A stretch of DNA of 6,754 nt. Source: Actinomycetes bacterium (GTDB taxonomy: Bacteria > Actinomycetota > Acidimicrobiia > Acidimicrobiales > Bog-793). Location: assembly GCA_021823365.1 (NCBI GenBank), contig JAKAOD010000169.1, forward strand, positions 1 to 6,754. The letters are read 5' to 3'. The notes under the pieces were generated by a model. That model saw only the letters and a list, made by a program, of their open reading frames with translations. It was not told the origin of the DNA and made no database searches. Positions 1 through 6,753 of the stretch are shown piece by piece. The position numbers were made by a program, and so were the translations under genes. Every line of letters begins with the position of its first letter. Position 1 is the first letter of the stretch.

Positions 1-1
1 C

Positions 2-613
2 GCGGCCGCCGGTGCGATGGTCGAGGAGGTCTCGGTGCCCGAGCTCCTCCACGGGCTCTCGGCGTACTACGTCGTCGCGCCGGCGGAGGCCTCGTCGAAC
101 CTCGCCCGCTACGACGGCGTGCGCTACGGGCTCAGAGTCGAGGGCGAGGACGTCGAGACGATGAACGCGCGCACCAGGGCCGCGGGGTTCGGCCCGGAGG
201 TGAAGCGGCGCGTCATGCTCGGCACCTATGCGCTGTCGGCGGGCTACTACGAGGCCTACTACGGCCAGGCGCAGCGGGTGCGGGCGGTCGTCGCCCGTGC
301 CTTCGCCCGCGCCTACGAGCGCGCCGACGTCCTGCTCTCGCCGACCTCTCCGTCGGTCGCGTTCCCGCTCGGCGAGAAGACCGCCGACCCGCTCGCGATG
401 TACCTCGCCGACCTCTACACGATCCCCTCGAACCTCGCCGGCCATCCCGCCATGAGCGTGCCTTTCGCCGTCGGCGAGGGCGGGCTCCCCGTCGGCGTCC
501 AGGTCCTCGCGCCGGCGCTGGGCGAACGTGAGATGTTCCGGGCCGGCGCCGTGCTCGAGGCGGCGGCCGACCCCCGCGGACGTGCGCCGGTGGCGACGGG
601 GACGCGCCCGTGA
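2..613 (+). CDS. gatA: Glu-tRNA(Gln)/Asp-tRNA(Asn) amidotransferase subunit A, 3' part (partial)
   Basis: C-terminal 203 residues of GatA, the amidase subunit of the cytoplasmic GatCAB complex. GatA releases ammonia from glutamine so that mischarged Glu-tRNA(Gln) or Asp-tRNA(Asn) can be amidated. The frame is open from base 2 and the true start lies outside the window. Recognisable GatA blocks are [20 protein letters not shown] near the left edge, the [18 protein letters not shown] stretch, [16 protein letters not shown], and the late [15 protein letters not shown] and [11 protein letters not shown] blocks that close the amidase-signature fold. The Lys-Ser-Ser catalytic triad of the family lies upstream and cannot be checked. 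The TGA stop overlaps the gatB start (GTGA), implying translational coupling. No truncation or frameshift is visible in the part shown. The ATG at 17 is internal and is not a start. Identification is secure from the conserved blocks and the adjacent gatB. Confidence 0.95.
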   Translation, partial: AAAGAMVEEVSVPELLHGLSAYYVVAPAEASSNLARYDGVRYGLRVEGEDVETMNARTRAAGFGPEVKRRVMLGTYALSAGYYEAYYGQAQRVRAVVARAFARAYERADVLLSPTSPSVAFPLGEKTADPLAMYLADLYTIPSNLAGHPAMSVPFAVGEGGLPVGVQVLAPALGEREMFRAGAVLEAAADPRGRAPVATGTRP

Positions 614-2058
614 GCGGCTGGGAGGTCGTCGTCGGCCTCGAGGTCCACGCCGAGCTCTCGACGGCGACGAAGCTCTTCTGCGGCTGCCCCAACCGGTTCG
701 GGGCCGAGCCGAACACCCTCGTCTGCCCGGTGTGCCTCGGGCTCCCCGGCTCGCTGCCGGTGCTCAACCGCAGGGCGGTGGAGCTCGCGATGCGCATCGG
801 CAAGGCGCTGCACTGCGACATCCGGCCTTCTCGCTTCCACCGGAAGAACTACTTCTACCCCGACATGCCGAAGGACTACCAGATCAGCCAGTACGACGAG
901 CCGGTGAACGTCGACGGCTACCTCGAGCTCCCGGGTGGGAAGAGGATCGGCATCGAGCGGGCGCACATCGAGGAGGACACCGGGAAGACCACCCACCTCG
1001 GCGGAGGCGGCCGGATCCACGACGCCGAGCGCGCCCTCGTCGACTACAACCGGGCAGGCGTTCCCCTCGTCGAGATCGTCTCCAGGCCCGACGTCCGGGG
1101 GGCCGAGGAGGCCCGCGCCTACGTCGGTGAGCTGCGGGCCGTGCTCGTCGCCACCGGCGTCTCCGACGGGCGGATGGAGGAGGGCTCGCTGCGGGTCGAC
1201 GCCAACGTCTCGGTGCGGCGCGAGGGGTCCGAGGGTCTTGGCACGCGCTGTGAGGTGAAGAACCTCAACTCGCTGCGCTCGCTCGGGCGCGCCATCGAGC
1301 ACGAGGCGGCGCGCCAGGTCGCCCTCATGGAGGCCGGAGGCGAGGTCCTCCAGGAGACCCGGCACTGGAACGAGGACGAGGGGCGGACCTCCTCGATGCG
1401 CTCGAAGGAGGAGTCGCACGACTACCGGTACTTCGCCGAGCCCGACCTCGTCGCGCTCGTCCCCGACGACGAGCTGATCGCCCAGGCGGCCGCCGACCTG
1501 CCGATGCTCCCCGCCGACCGGCGCCGGCGGCTCGCCGGGCTCGTCGCCCCGGCGCCGGAGGACGTCTCGGTCGGCGTCGCCGACCAGATCGCCACGGCGG
1601 TCTCGCTGGGTCTCGACGACCTGGTCTTCGCGTCGGCGGCCCTCGGCGCCGACGCGCGCCTCGCCCTCGCACGTGCCGCCAACGAGGCGGCGCAGGTGCC
1701 CGACGCGGCGCGCGTCCTCGACCCCGCGGCCTTCGCCGCCCTTCTCGGCATGGAGGCGACGGGCCGGCTCTCGGCGACGCAGTCGAAGTCCGTGCTCTCC
1801 GAGATCCTCGTGCACGGCGGCGACCCGGCCGAGGTGGCGAGCGGGCTCGGCTTCGAGGCGCTCGGCGACGACGCGACCGAGGCGGCCGTCGCCGCCGTCG
1901 CCGCCGCCCATCCCGAGGAGTGGGGCCGCTACCTCGGTGGTGAGGAGAAGCTCGCCCAGTTCCTCCTCGGCCAGGTGATGCGGGCGACGAAGGGGAAGGC
2001 GAACGGCAAGGCCGTCGCGGCGCTGCTCGCGGCGCGCCGGCAGGGGGATCGTGCCTGA
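610..2058 (+). CDS. gatB: Glu-tRNA(Gln)/Asp-tRNA(Asn) amidotransferase subunit B
   Basis: Full-length GatB (482 residues, normal for the family). It activates the misacylated tRNA with ATP and transfers ammonia delivered from GatA. The N-terminus reads [13 protein letters not shown], followed by a Cys cluster, C24-x-C26 and C39-P-V-C42, which fits the GatB metal site. [20 protein letters not shown] lies at about 76-95 and the GatB signature [18 protein letters not shown] at about 144-161. [14 protein letters not shown] (190-203) and [10 protein letters not shown] (271-280) complete the catalytic cradle. The C-terminal helical GatB/YqeY-type domain, which contacts tRNA, ends in [16 protein letters not shown]. 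The GTG at 610 overlaps the gatA stop by the GTGA arrangement, and only a weak GGGGA (598-602) precedes it, so translation is probably coupled. gatC is not in the window. In actinobacteria lacking GlnRS or AsnRS this complex is essential; which tRNA it serves here cannot be told from sequence. Confidence 0.97.
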   Translation: MSGWEVVVGLEVHAELSTATKLFCGCPNRFGAEPNTLVCPVCLGLPGSLPVLNRRAVELAMRIGKALHCDIRPSRFHRKNYFYPDMPKDYQISQYDEPVNVDGYLELPGGKRIGIERAHIEEDTGKTTHLGGGGRIHDAERALVDYNRAGVPLVEIVSRPDVRGAEEARAYVGELRAVLVATGVSDGRMEEGSLRVDANVSVRREGSEGLGTRCEVKNLNSLRSLGRAIEHEAARQVALMEAGGEVLQETRHWNEDEGRTSSMRSKEESHDYRYFAEPDLVALVPDDELIAQAAADLPMLPADRRRRLAGLVAPAPEDVSVGVADQIATAVSLGLDDLVFASAALGADARLALARAANEAAQVPDAARVLDPAAFAALLGMEATGRLSATQSKSVLSEILVHGGDPAEVASGLGFEALGDDATEAAVAAVAAAHPEEWGRYLGGEEKLAQFLLGQVMRATKGKANGKAVAALLAARRQGDRA

Positions 2059-2073
2059 GCCCGGGCGCCGGCC

Positions 2074-2838
2074 GTGACGTCGCTCGCGGGGCGCCGGGTC
2101 GTCGTGACGGGCGCGGCGCGCGGCATCGGCCTCGCGATCGCAAGGGCGGCCGCGCTCGCCGGCGCCGACGTCGCCGTCCTCGACCTGGCGGCCGGGGACG
2201 CCGCCCGCGCCGCGGCCGACCTCGCCGCGGCGGCGCCGGACGCCCGAGTCGGGTCGGCAGGGTGCGACGTGCGCGATCGCGCTCAGGTCGCCGCGGCGAG
2301 CGAGCAGCTCGCCGCCTCCTGGGGGGTCGCCGACTGCCTGGTGAACAACGCCGGCGTCGTCCAGCACATCCCCTCGACCGAGGTCACGCCCGCCGAGTGG
2401 GAGGACGTGCTCGCGGTCAATCTGAGCGGGGTCTTCTATTGCTCCCAGGTGTTCGGCGGGCCGATGCTCTCCGCGGGTCGGGGGAGCATCGTCAACATCT
2501 CCTCGATGTCGGGGCTCGTCGTCAACCGGCCACAGTCGCAGGTCGCGTACAACGTGTCGAAGGCCGGCGTCATCATGCTCACGAAGTCGCTCGCCGCCGA
2601 GTGGGCGCCGAGGGGCGTGCGGGTCAACAGCGTCGCCCCCGGCTACATCCGCACGGCGATGACCGCGGAACTGCTCGACGGCGAGATGGCCAGGACGAGC
2701 TGGATCGGCGCGACGCCCCTCGGGCGGGCCGGCTCGCCGGAGGAGATCGCGTCGGTCGTCGTGTTCCTCCTCTCCGAGGAGGCGAGCTTCGCCACGGGGG
2801 CGACCTTCGTCGTCGACGGCGGCTACACGGTCTGGTGA
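2074..2838 (+). CDS. SDR-family NAD-type oxidoreductase, polyol/sugar-dehydrogenase-like
   Basis: Classical short-chain dehydrogenase/reductase of 254 residues. Visible motifs are the Rossmann TGAARGIG (12-19), D37 at the end of the second strand (VAVLDLA), D65 (CDVRD), NNAG (91-94) and the catalytic tetrad N116, S144, Y159 and K163 (YNVSK), followed by PG (189-190) with T194. The C-terminus FVVDGGYTVW is family-typical. An Asp at position 37 generally means preference for NAD(H) over NADP(H). The stretch from the catalytic Ser to Tyr, SSMSGLVVNRPQSQVAYN, is two residues longer than in FabG. From memory it resembles sugar/polyol dehydrogenases of the sorbose-reductase and galactitol-dehydrogenase kind, so FabG is unlikely. 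The substrate cannot be assigned. GTG 2074 is the first possible start, 15 bases after the gatB stop in the same frame; no clear Shine-Dalgarno is visible. It is probably cotranscribed with gatAB, although no functional link to amidotransferase or branched-chain synthesis is evident. Confidence 0.9.
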   Translation: MTSLAGRRVVVTGAARGIGLAIARAAALAGADVAVLDLAAGDAARAAADLAAAAPDARVGSAGCDVRDRAQVAAASEQLAASWGVADCLVNNAGVVQHIPSTEVTPAEWEDVLAVNLSGVFYCSQVFGGPMLSAGRGSIVNISSMSGLVVNRPQSQVAYNVSKAGVIMLTKSLAAEWAPRGVRVNSVAPGYIRTAMTAELLDGEMARTSWIGATPLGRAGSPEEIASVVVFLLSEEASFATGATFVVDGGYTVW

Positions 2839-2861
2839 GGCGCCGGCGGCACCGAGCGCCG

Positions 2862-2873
2862 TAGGCTCCGGAC
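2862..2873 (+). promoter_or_regulatory. Candidate leaderless promoter (-10 element) of ilvD
   Basis: TAGGCT (2862-2867) matches the actinobacterial -10 pattern TAnnnT and ends six bases before the ilvD ATG at 2874. A transcript would therefore begin at or next to the start codon. No Shine-Dalgarno lies in the 35-base gap after the dehydrogenase gene, which fits leaderless translation. No convincing -35 is visible. This is inference from spacing and pattern. Confidence 0.5.
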
Positions 2874-4583
2874 ATGACGATCGACGAGCTCTTCTCGGGT
2901 CCTGCCGCGGGCTCGTTGAAGATCCACAGCCAGGACGTGACGGAGGGCCGGCGTCGCGCGGGGGCGCGGGCGATGCTGCGCGCCATCGGCATGCGGGAGG
3001 AGGATTTCTCCAAGCCGCAGGTCGGCGTGGCTTCGACTTGGAACGAGGTCACGCCCTGCAACCTGCCGCTGCGCCGGCTCGCCGACCGGGCGAAGGACGG
3101 AGTGCGCGCCGCCGGGGGGTTCCCGGTCGAGTTCGTCGCCATCTCGGTCTCCGACGGGATCTCGATGGGGCACGAGGGCATGCGCGCTTCGCTCGTCAGC
3201 CGAGAGCTCATCGCCGACTCGGTGGAGACGGTGATGCACGCCGAGCGCTTCGACGCCTTCGTCGGGCTCGCCGGCTGCGACAAGTCCCTCCCCGGGATGC
3301 TGATGGCGGCGGCCCGTCTCGATCTGCCGATGGTCTTCGTCTACGCCGGGACGATCCTGCCCGGGCACCTCGGCGCCGAGGTGCTCGACATCGTGAGCGT
3401 CTTCGAGGCGATCGGGGCGAACGCGGCGGGGGAGATCGACGACGAGACGCTGCTCGCGATCGAGCGCAACGCCTGCCCGACGGAGGGCGCGTGCGCCGGG
3501 ATGTTCACCGCCAACACGATGTCCTCAGTCGCCGAGGCGCTCGGCATGGCGCTTCCGTCAGGCGCGAGCCCGCCCGCCGTCGACCGGCGCCGGGACGACA
3601 TCGCCTACGACTCGGGTCGAGCCGTGCTGCAGCTCCTCGAGCGGGGCATCCGGCCGCGCCAGGTGATGACGAAGGCGGCGTTCGAGAACGCGATCGCCGT
3701 CTCGATGGCGCTCGGCGGCTCGACGAACGCCGTCTTGCACCTCCTGGCGATCGCGAACGAGGCCCGTGTCGAGCTCACGATGGACGACTTCGACAGAGTC
3801 GGCCGCCGCGTCCCGCACCTCGCCGACATGAAGCCGCACGGCCGGTTCCACATGAGCGACCTCGACGCGGTGGGCGGCGTGCCGGTCGTGATGCGCGAGC
3901 TGCTCGAGGCAGGGCTGCTCGAGGGGGAATGCCTCACCGTCACCGGGCGGACGGTCGCCGAGAACCTCGCACGTCTCGACCCGGCGGCTCCGGACGGCGA
4001 GGTCGTGCGCCCGCTCTCCCGGCCGATCCACTCCCGCGGCGGCACCGCCGTGCTCAAGGGATCGCTGGCGCCCGACGGTGCGGTCGTGAAGGTCGCCGGC
4101 ATGGACGGATCCCGCTTCGAGGGGACGGCGCGGGTGTTCGACGGCGAGGACGGGGCGATGGAGGCGATCCTCGCGGGCGACATCGTCCCCGGCACCGTGC
4201 TCGTCATCCGGTACGAGGGTCCGAAGGGCGGTCCGGGCATGCGCGAGATGCTCGCCGTCACCGGGGCGCTCACCGGGGCGGGTCGCGGGGGGGACTGCGC
4301 GCTCGTCACCGACGGCCGGTTCTCCGGGGGGACGCACGGCTACTGCGTCGGGCACGTCGCGCCGGAGGCCGCCGTCGGCGGGCCGGTCGCCCTCGTCGCC
4401 GACGGCGACCGGATCGTCATCGACGCCGACGAGGGGCGCATCGACCTCTTCGTCGAGCCGCACGAGCTGGAGCGCCGCCGTGCGCTCTGGAAGCCGCCGG
4501 CTCCCCGGTACACCGCGGGGGCGCTTGCCAAGTTCGCCAGGCTCGTTGCCGGCGCCGAGCGGGGCGCGGTGACCGAGGCCTGA
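2874..4583 (+). CDS. ilvD: Dihydroxy-acid dehydratase
   Basis: IlvD (569 residues, typical length) dehydrates 2,3-dihydroxy-isovalerate and 2,3-dihydroxy-3-methylvalerate to the 2-oxo acids that precede valine/leucine and isoleucine. It carries the three cysteines expected for the [2Fe-2S] cluster of the IlvD/Edd family: C62 (VTPCNLPL), C135 (GCDKSLPG) and C207 ([12 protein letters not shown]). K136 is the Lys that is carbamylated as a metal ligand in the family. D94 ([13 protein letters not shown]) is a further metal-site residue. The [18 protein letters not shown] signature (482-499) contains S484, the proposed catalytic base. The substrate-specific motif set matches IlvD better than phosphogluconate dehydratase (Edd) or aldonate dehydratases, and the ilvB neighbour supports this. 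ATG 2874 is chosen because the family N-terminal block [20 protein letters not shown] begins soon after it. The stop codon lies inside an 11-bp tandem repeat. Confidence 0.97.
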   Translation: MTIDELFSGPAAGSLKIHSQDVTEGRRRAGARAMLRAIGMREEDFSKPQVGVASTWNEVTPCNLPLRRLADRAKDGVRAAGGFPVEFVAISVSDGISMGHEGMRASLVSRELIADSVETVMHAERFDAFVGLAGCDKSLPGMLMAAARLDLPMVFVYAGTILPGHLGAEVLDIVSVFEAIGANAAGEIDDETLLAIERNACPTEGACAGMFTANTMSSVAEALGMALPSGASPPAVDRRRDDIAYDSGRAVLQLLERGIRPRQVMTKAAFENAIAVSMALGGSTNAVLHLLAIANEARVELTMDDFDRVGRRVPHLADMKPHGRFHMSDLDAVGGVPVVMRELLEAGLLEGECLTVTGRTVAENLARLDPAAPDGEVVRPLSRPIHSRGGTAVLKGSLAPDGAVVKVAGMDGSRFEGTARVFDGEDGAMEAILAGDIVPGTVLVIRYEGPKGGPGMREMLAVTGALTGAGRGGDCALVTDGRFSGGTHGYCVGHVAPEAAVGGPVALVADGDRIVIDADEGRIDLFVEPHELERRRALWKPPAPRYTAGALAKFARLVAGAERGAVTEA

Positions 4584-4602
4584 CCGAGGCCTGACCGATG
4601 CC
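4570..4602 (+). repeat. Three tandem 11-bp units across the ilvD stop codon
   Basis: TGACCGAGGCC occurs at 4570-4580 and 4581-4591, with a third copy at 4592-4602 that differs only by T for G at 4599. The second copy begins with the TGA stop of ilvD, so the repeat spans the last four codons, the stop and the first bases of the gap. The pattern looks like replication-slippage duplication. No function is evident. Confidence 0.9.
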
Positions 4603-4663
4603 TCACGGGTGCCCTTGCCGGCGCGGCCCCGGGCCGGCCGCCAGGGTCGACCGCAGCACGCGC

Positions 4664-4692
4664 TTGCCGGGCGCAGCCGCGTCTGGCAAGAT
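4664..4692 (+). promoter_or_regulatory. Probable ilvB leader promoter
   Basis: TTGCCG (4664-4669, four of six matches to TTGACA) and CAAGAT (4687-4692, matching only the A and final T of TAnnnT plus one more consensus base) are separated by exactly 17 bp. Seven bases separate the -10 from the leader GTG at 4700, so the transcript would start at or near that codon. An inverted repeat, CTTGCC (4663-4668) with GGCAAG (4685-4690), overlaps both elements and could be an operator. The -10 match is weak; the call rests on spacing and on the leader peptide downstream. Confidence 0.5.
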
Positions 4693-4699
4693 CGCCCAC

Positions 4700-4735
4700 G
4701 TGACGGACCGCTCGCTCGTCGTACTCATCGTGTAG
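4700..4735 (+). CDS. ilvB leader peptide (branched-chain amino acid attenuator peptide)
   Basis: An 11-codon frame starting with GTG and ending with TAG encodes MTDRSLVVLIV. Its last six codons are all branched-chain (CTC GTC GTA CTC ATC GTG: Leu, Val, Val, Leu, Ile, Val). One is GTA, an A-ending codon that is scarce in the neighbouring GC-rich genes. Such a run directly ahead of ilvB is the hallmark of a leader peptide whose translation reports charged Leu-, Val- and Ile-tRNA, as known for ilv operons of enterobacteria and for ilvBNC of Corynebacterium glutamicum. No Shine-Dalgarno precedes the GTG, and the promoter spacing suggests leaderless translation. The peptide itself probably has no other role. 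The position, codon run and following hairpins together make coincidence unlikely. Confidence 0.85.
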   Translation: MTDRSLVVLIV

Positions 4736-4763
4736 CGCGCAGCGACACCCGTCGTTCGCGCGC
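4735..4763 (+). promoter_or_regulatory. Leader hairpin at the leader-peptide stop codon (pause-type structure)
   Basis: Twelve base pairs can form between 4735-4746 and 4751-4763: six pairs GCGCGC/GCGCGC, one bulged C (4757), then six more pairs with a G-U, closed by the loop ACCC (4747-4750). The 5' strand starts at the last base of the TAG stop. A ribosome that finishes the leader or stalls on its last codons would cover and melt the structure. It is suited to the pause or 1:2 role of an attenuator. The role is inferred; the pairing is seen. Confidence 0.65.
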
Positions 4764-4765
4764 TT

Positions 4766-4796
4766 GCGGCCTCCCGAAAGGGAGGTCGTTCCATTT
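4766..4796 (+). terminator. ilvB attenuator terminator hairpin
   Basis: The stem is 4766-4775 with 4780-4789, ten pairs including two G-U. Its core CCTCCC-GAAA-GGGAGG closes a GNRA-type tetraloop. It is followed by TTCCATTT, a short and interrupted T-rich tail in otherwise extremely GC-rich DNA. It lies 31 bases after the leader stop and about 100 bases before ilvB, where a premature terminator is expected. The tail is poor by E. coli standards but usual for high-GC actinobacteria. A clear competing antiterminator was not found by eye. Confidence 0.65.
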
Positions 4797-4830
4797 CCGG
4801 GCGCCGGACGGCGGAGGCGGCGGCGCCCGG
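4797..4830 (+). repeat. Perfect 9-bp inverted repeat in the ilvB leader
   Basis: CCGGGCGCC (4797-4805) and GGCGCCCGG (4822-4830) are exact reverse complements flanking a 16-base G-rich loop. It begins directly after the T-rich tail of the attenuator hairpin. It could be a second structural element of the leader RNA or a stabilising structure for the ilvB mRNA. In DNA this rich in GC, chance pairing is easier, so its role is unproven. Confidence 0.6.
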
Positions 4831-4882
4831 TCCCGCCGCCCGCCGCGCGCCGCCCGCCCCTGCCGGGGCGGAAACGAGCACC

Positions 4883-4889
4883 AGAGGAG
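4883..4889 (+). promoter_or_regulatory. Ribosome binding site of ilvB
   Basis: AGAGGAG sits five bases before the ATG at 4895 and is complementary to the 16S rRNA tail. It fixes the ilvB start and contrasts with gatB, the dehydrogenase gene and ilvD, which have weak or no Shine-Dalgarno sequences. This agrees with ilvB being translated from a long leader mRNA. Confidence 0.85.
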
Positions 4890-4894
4890 CAACG

Positions 4895-6658
4895 ATGGAG
4901 CTGACAGGAGCGCAGGCGCTCATCAAGAGCCTGGAGAGCCAGGGCGTCGAGGTGATCTTCGGGCTTCCCGGCGGGGCGATCCTGCCCGTCTACGACCCGA
5001 TCATCGACTCGTCGATCCGCCACATCCTCGTGCGGCACGAGCAGGGCGCCGGGCACGCCGCCGAGGGTTACGCCCAGGTGACCGGCCGGCCGGGCGTGGC
5101 GATGGTGACGAGCGGGCCGGGGGCGACGAACATCGTCACGCCCCTCGCCGACGCCTACATGGACTCGAACCCGCTCGTCGTCGTGACCGGCCAGGTGGCG
5201 AGGCGTTCGATCGGCTCCGACGCCTTCCAGGAGGTCGACACGACGGGCGTGACGGCCGGGGTCACGAAGCACAACTGGCTCGTCACGGACCCGGAGAGCA
5301 TCGTCCAGGTCGTCGCCGAGGCGTTCCACGTCGCGACGACCGGTCGCCCGGGCCCGGTCCTCATCGACTTTCCGAAGGACGTGGCGAACGCCACGGTGAC
5401 CTGGCACGAGCCCTCTCCCGTCGACCTCCCCGGCTACCGGCCGGCGGGCGCGCCCGACCCGGCGTCGATCGCCGAGGCCGCCGACCTCGTGCTCTCCGCG
5501 GCGCGACCGGTGGCCTACGTGGGGGGCGGCGTCGTGAAGTCAGGGGCGTCGGCGGCGCTCGCCGAGCTCGTCGAGCTCACGGGCATCCCGGTGACGACGA
5601 CACTGATGGCCCGGGGCGCCTTCCCCGACAGCCACCCGCTCAGCCTCGGGATGCCGGGCATGCACGGGACCTACGCCGCAGTCACGGCGATGCAGCATGC
5701 CGACCTGCTCCTCGCGCTCGGGAGCCGCTTCGACGACCGGGTGACGGGACGGGTCGACGCCTTCGCGCCCGGGGCGCGCGTCGTCCACGTCGACGTCGAC
5801 CGCGCCGAGATCGGCAAGGTGCGCCGGGCCGACGTCGCCGTCGTCGCCGACTGCCGCCTCGCCCTCGAGGCCCTCGTCGCCGAGCTCCGCCGGCGCGGGG
5901 GCGTGCAGCCCGGCGCTCTCGAACCTGGGCGCCTCGCCCCCTGGGTCGCCCGGCTCGCCGGCTGGCGGGAGCGCTTCCCGCTCTCCTACGGCGACGGGGC
6001 GCAGCCCGGTTCCCGAGGCACCGGGGCGCTCAAGCCGCAGCATGTGGTCGAGCAGCTCCGTGATGCCACGCCGGACGACACGATCCTCGTGTCGGGGGTC
6101 GGGCAGCACCAGATGTGGGCCTCCCAGTTCTGGCGCTTCGAGCACCCGAGGAGCTGGGTCAACTCCGGGGGGCTCGGCACGATGGGCTTCGCCGTGCCGG
6201 CGGCGATAGGCGCCAAGGTCGGGCGCCCGGATCGGATGGTCTGGGCGGTCGACGGCGACGGATGCTTCCAGATGACCGCCCAGGAGCTCGTCACGGCGTC
6301 GGCCGAGCGCATCCCGGTGAAGATCGCGATCTTGAACAACGCCTATCTCGGCATGGTGCGCCAGTGGCAGCACATGTTCTACGAGGAGCGCTACTCCGAG
6401 GTCTACCTCTCACCCGACCTCCCCGACTACGTGGGCTGGGCGGAGGCGATGGGCTGCGTCGCGCTCAGGGTCGCCTCGCCGGAGGAGGTCCGGCCCGCCA
6501 TCGAGAAGGCGAACGACGTCGACGACCGCCCCGTCGTGATCGACTTCCGCATCGACTCGATGGAGCAGGTGTACCCGATGGTCGCAGCCGGCGCCTCGAA
6601 CGACGACATCGTCGTCCACCCGAGCCAGCAGGCCCGCCTCGAGGAGGAGCGGCGATGA
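4895..6658 (+). CDS. ilvB: Acetohydroxyacid (acetolactate) synthase, large catalytic subunit
   Basis: Complete 587-residue thiamine-diphosphate enzyme. It condenses two pyruvates to acetolactate, or pyruvate with 2-oxobutyrate to acetohydroxybutyrate, the first common step of Val/Leu/Ile synthesis. Domains in order are N-terminal PYR (about 1-165), central FAD-binding (about 190-325) and C-terminal PP (about 385-540). Seen are the catalytic Glu E49 ([14 protein letters not shown]), TSGPGATN (72-79), GSDAFQE (107-113), the FAD-domain block [10 protein letters not shown] (276-285) and the ThDP/Mg motif GDG (454-456) ending in NN (481-482). W491 (MVRQWQ) corresponds to the herbicide-site Trp of plant enzymes, and the actinobacterial-type tail is [11 protein letters not shown]. 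Anabolic AHAS is favoured over catabolic AlsS by the FAD-domain motifs and the ilvD neighbour. A102 stands where plant enzymes have Pro197. It is probably regulated by the upstream leader attenuator. The end has GAGGAGGAG and ATGA, expected for coupling to ilvN. Confidence 0.97.
   Translation: MELTGAQALIKSLESQGVEVIFGLPGGAILPVYDPIIDSSIRHILVRHEQGAGHAAEGYAQVTGRPGVAMVTSGPGATNIVTPLADAYMDSNPLVVVTGQVARRSIGSDAFQEVDTTGVTAGVTKHNWLVTDPESIVQVVAEAFHVATTGRPGPVLIDFPKDVANATVTWHEPSPVDLPGYRPAGAPDPASIAEAADLVLSAARPVAYVGGGVVKSGASAALAELVELTGIPVTTTLMARGAFPDSHPLSLGMPGMHGTYAAVTAMQHADLLLALGSRFDDRVTGRVDAFAPGARVVHVDVDRAEIGKVRRADVAVVADCRLALEALVAELRRRGGVQPGALEPGRLAPWVARLAGWRERFPLSYGDGAQPGSRGTGALKPQHVVEQLRDATPDDTILVSGVGQHQMWASQFWRFEHPRSWVNSGGLGTMGFAVPAAIGAKVGRPDRMVWAVDGDGCFQMTAQELVTASAERIPVKIAILNNAYLGMVRQWQHMFYEERYSEVYLSPDLPDYVGWAEAMGCVALRVASPEEVRPAIEKANDVDDRPVVIDFRIDSMEQVYPMVAAGASNDDIVVHPSQQARLEEERR
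6641..6658 (+). promoter_or_regulatory. Shine-Dalgarno plus ATGA junction for the gene after ilvB
   Basis: GAGGAGGAG (6641-6649) lies within the last ilvB codons, five bases before an ATG at 6655 that overlaps the ilvB TGA (ATGA). This is a strong translational-coupling signal and marks the start of the next gene, by family convention ilvN (acetohydroxyacid synthase small subunit). The frame from 6655 stays open for 33 codons to the window end, but its N-terminus ([20 protein letters not shown]) lacks the HTLSVLVEN-type ACT-domain start of IlvN. Its third-position GC (24 of 33) is lower than in ilvB. I therefore do not call ilvN itself. Confidence 0.6.
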
Positions 6659-6669
6659 GTAGCCCTATG

Positions 6670-6753
6670 TCAACCCCCGGCGCTGACGAGCGCCAGATGG
6701 GCACCGTGAAGCGCCGGGTCGTAGGGGGCGCGGTCCTGCCAGCAGCGCCAGAT
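6670..6753 (-). mobile_element. Possible C-terminus of an IS110-type transposase (partial, runs off window)
   Basis: On the - strand, 27 codons enter from the window end and stop at TGA (6672-6670). They read IWRCWQDRAPYDPALHGAHL and then ALVSAGG. From memory the WRCWQDxxPYDPxxH pattern resembles the C-terminal tail of IS116/IS110/IS902-type transposases of actinobacteria. I could not search it. Third-position GC in this frame (23 of 27) is higher than in the opposing + frame, mildly favouring it as the coding strand. If correct, an insertion sequence lies convergent to ilvB right where ilvN is expected, and its right end would be within about 15 bases of the ilvB stop. It could instead be a decayed remnant or a chance frame. 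Confidence 0.4.

Larger units (their letters stand above)
4584..4894 (+). other. 311-base ilvD-ilvB intergenic region (ilvB leader)
   Basis: This is the only long gap in the window. From left to right it holds the end of the 11-bp tandem repeat, then a GC-rich inverted repeat GCGGCC/GGCCGC (4623-4628 with 4636-4641, 7-base loop) without a T-run, a weak candidate for ilvD termination. The ilvB promoter (about 4664-4692) follows, then the leader peptide (4700-4735), a hairpin at the leader stop, a terminator-like hairpin, a 9-bp perfect hairpin, a 6-bp hairpin CGCCCC-TGCC-GGGGCG (4855-4870), and the ilvB Shine-Dalgarno. The stretch 4831-4854 is simple C/G-rich sequence in which I see nothing else. 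Confidence 0.85.

Noticed and set aside
415..2367. A 650-codon open frame on the - strand opposite gatB and the dehydrogenase gene
   Set aside because: It overlies two genes with clear family motifs. It is low-complexity Arg/Gly/Asp/Val-rich translation with no recognisable domain, the usual antisense shadow in GC-rich coding DNA.
2839..2860. GGCGC/GCGCC inverted repeat after the dehydrogenase stop as a terminator
   Set aside because: It has only five pairs, a 12-base loop and no T-run, and it lies in the ilvD promoter region. It is too weak to call.
3038..4594. A 518-codon + strand frame overlapping ilvD
   Set aside because: It is Arg/Gly/Ala-rich shadow translation in an alternate frame of ilvD, whose motifs are unambiguous.
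4623..4641. GCGGCC/GGCCGC hairpin as the ilvD transcription terminator
   Set aside because: It has six pairs in very GC-rich sequence with no T-rich tail. It is mentioned in the gap description but not called as a terminator.
4584..4894. A T-box or other tRNA-binding riboswitch upstream of ilvB
   Set aside because: I see no T-box consensus sequence. The short peptide with six branched-chain codons explains amino acid sensing better.
4340..5407. A - strand open frame of 355 codons covering the ilvB leader
   Set aside because: It is opposite ilvD and ilvB coding sequence, low complexity, with no motif. The leader is explained by the + strand attenuator.
4609..6063. A 484-codon + strand frame starting in the ilvB leader and overlapping ilvB
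   Set aside because: It is Arg/Gly/Pro-rich, out of frame with the well-conserved ilvB, has no Shine-Dalgarno and has no recognisable domain.
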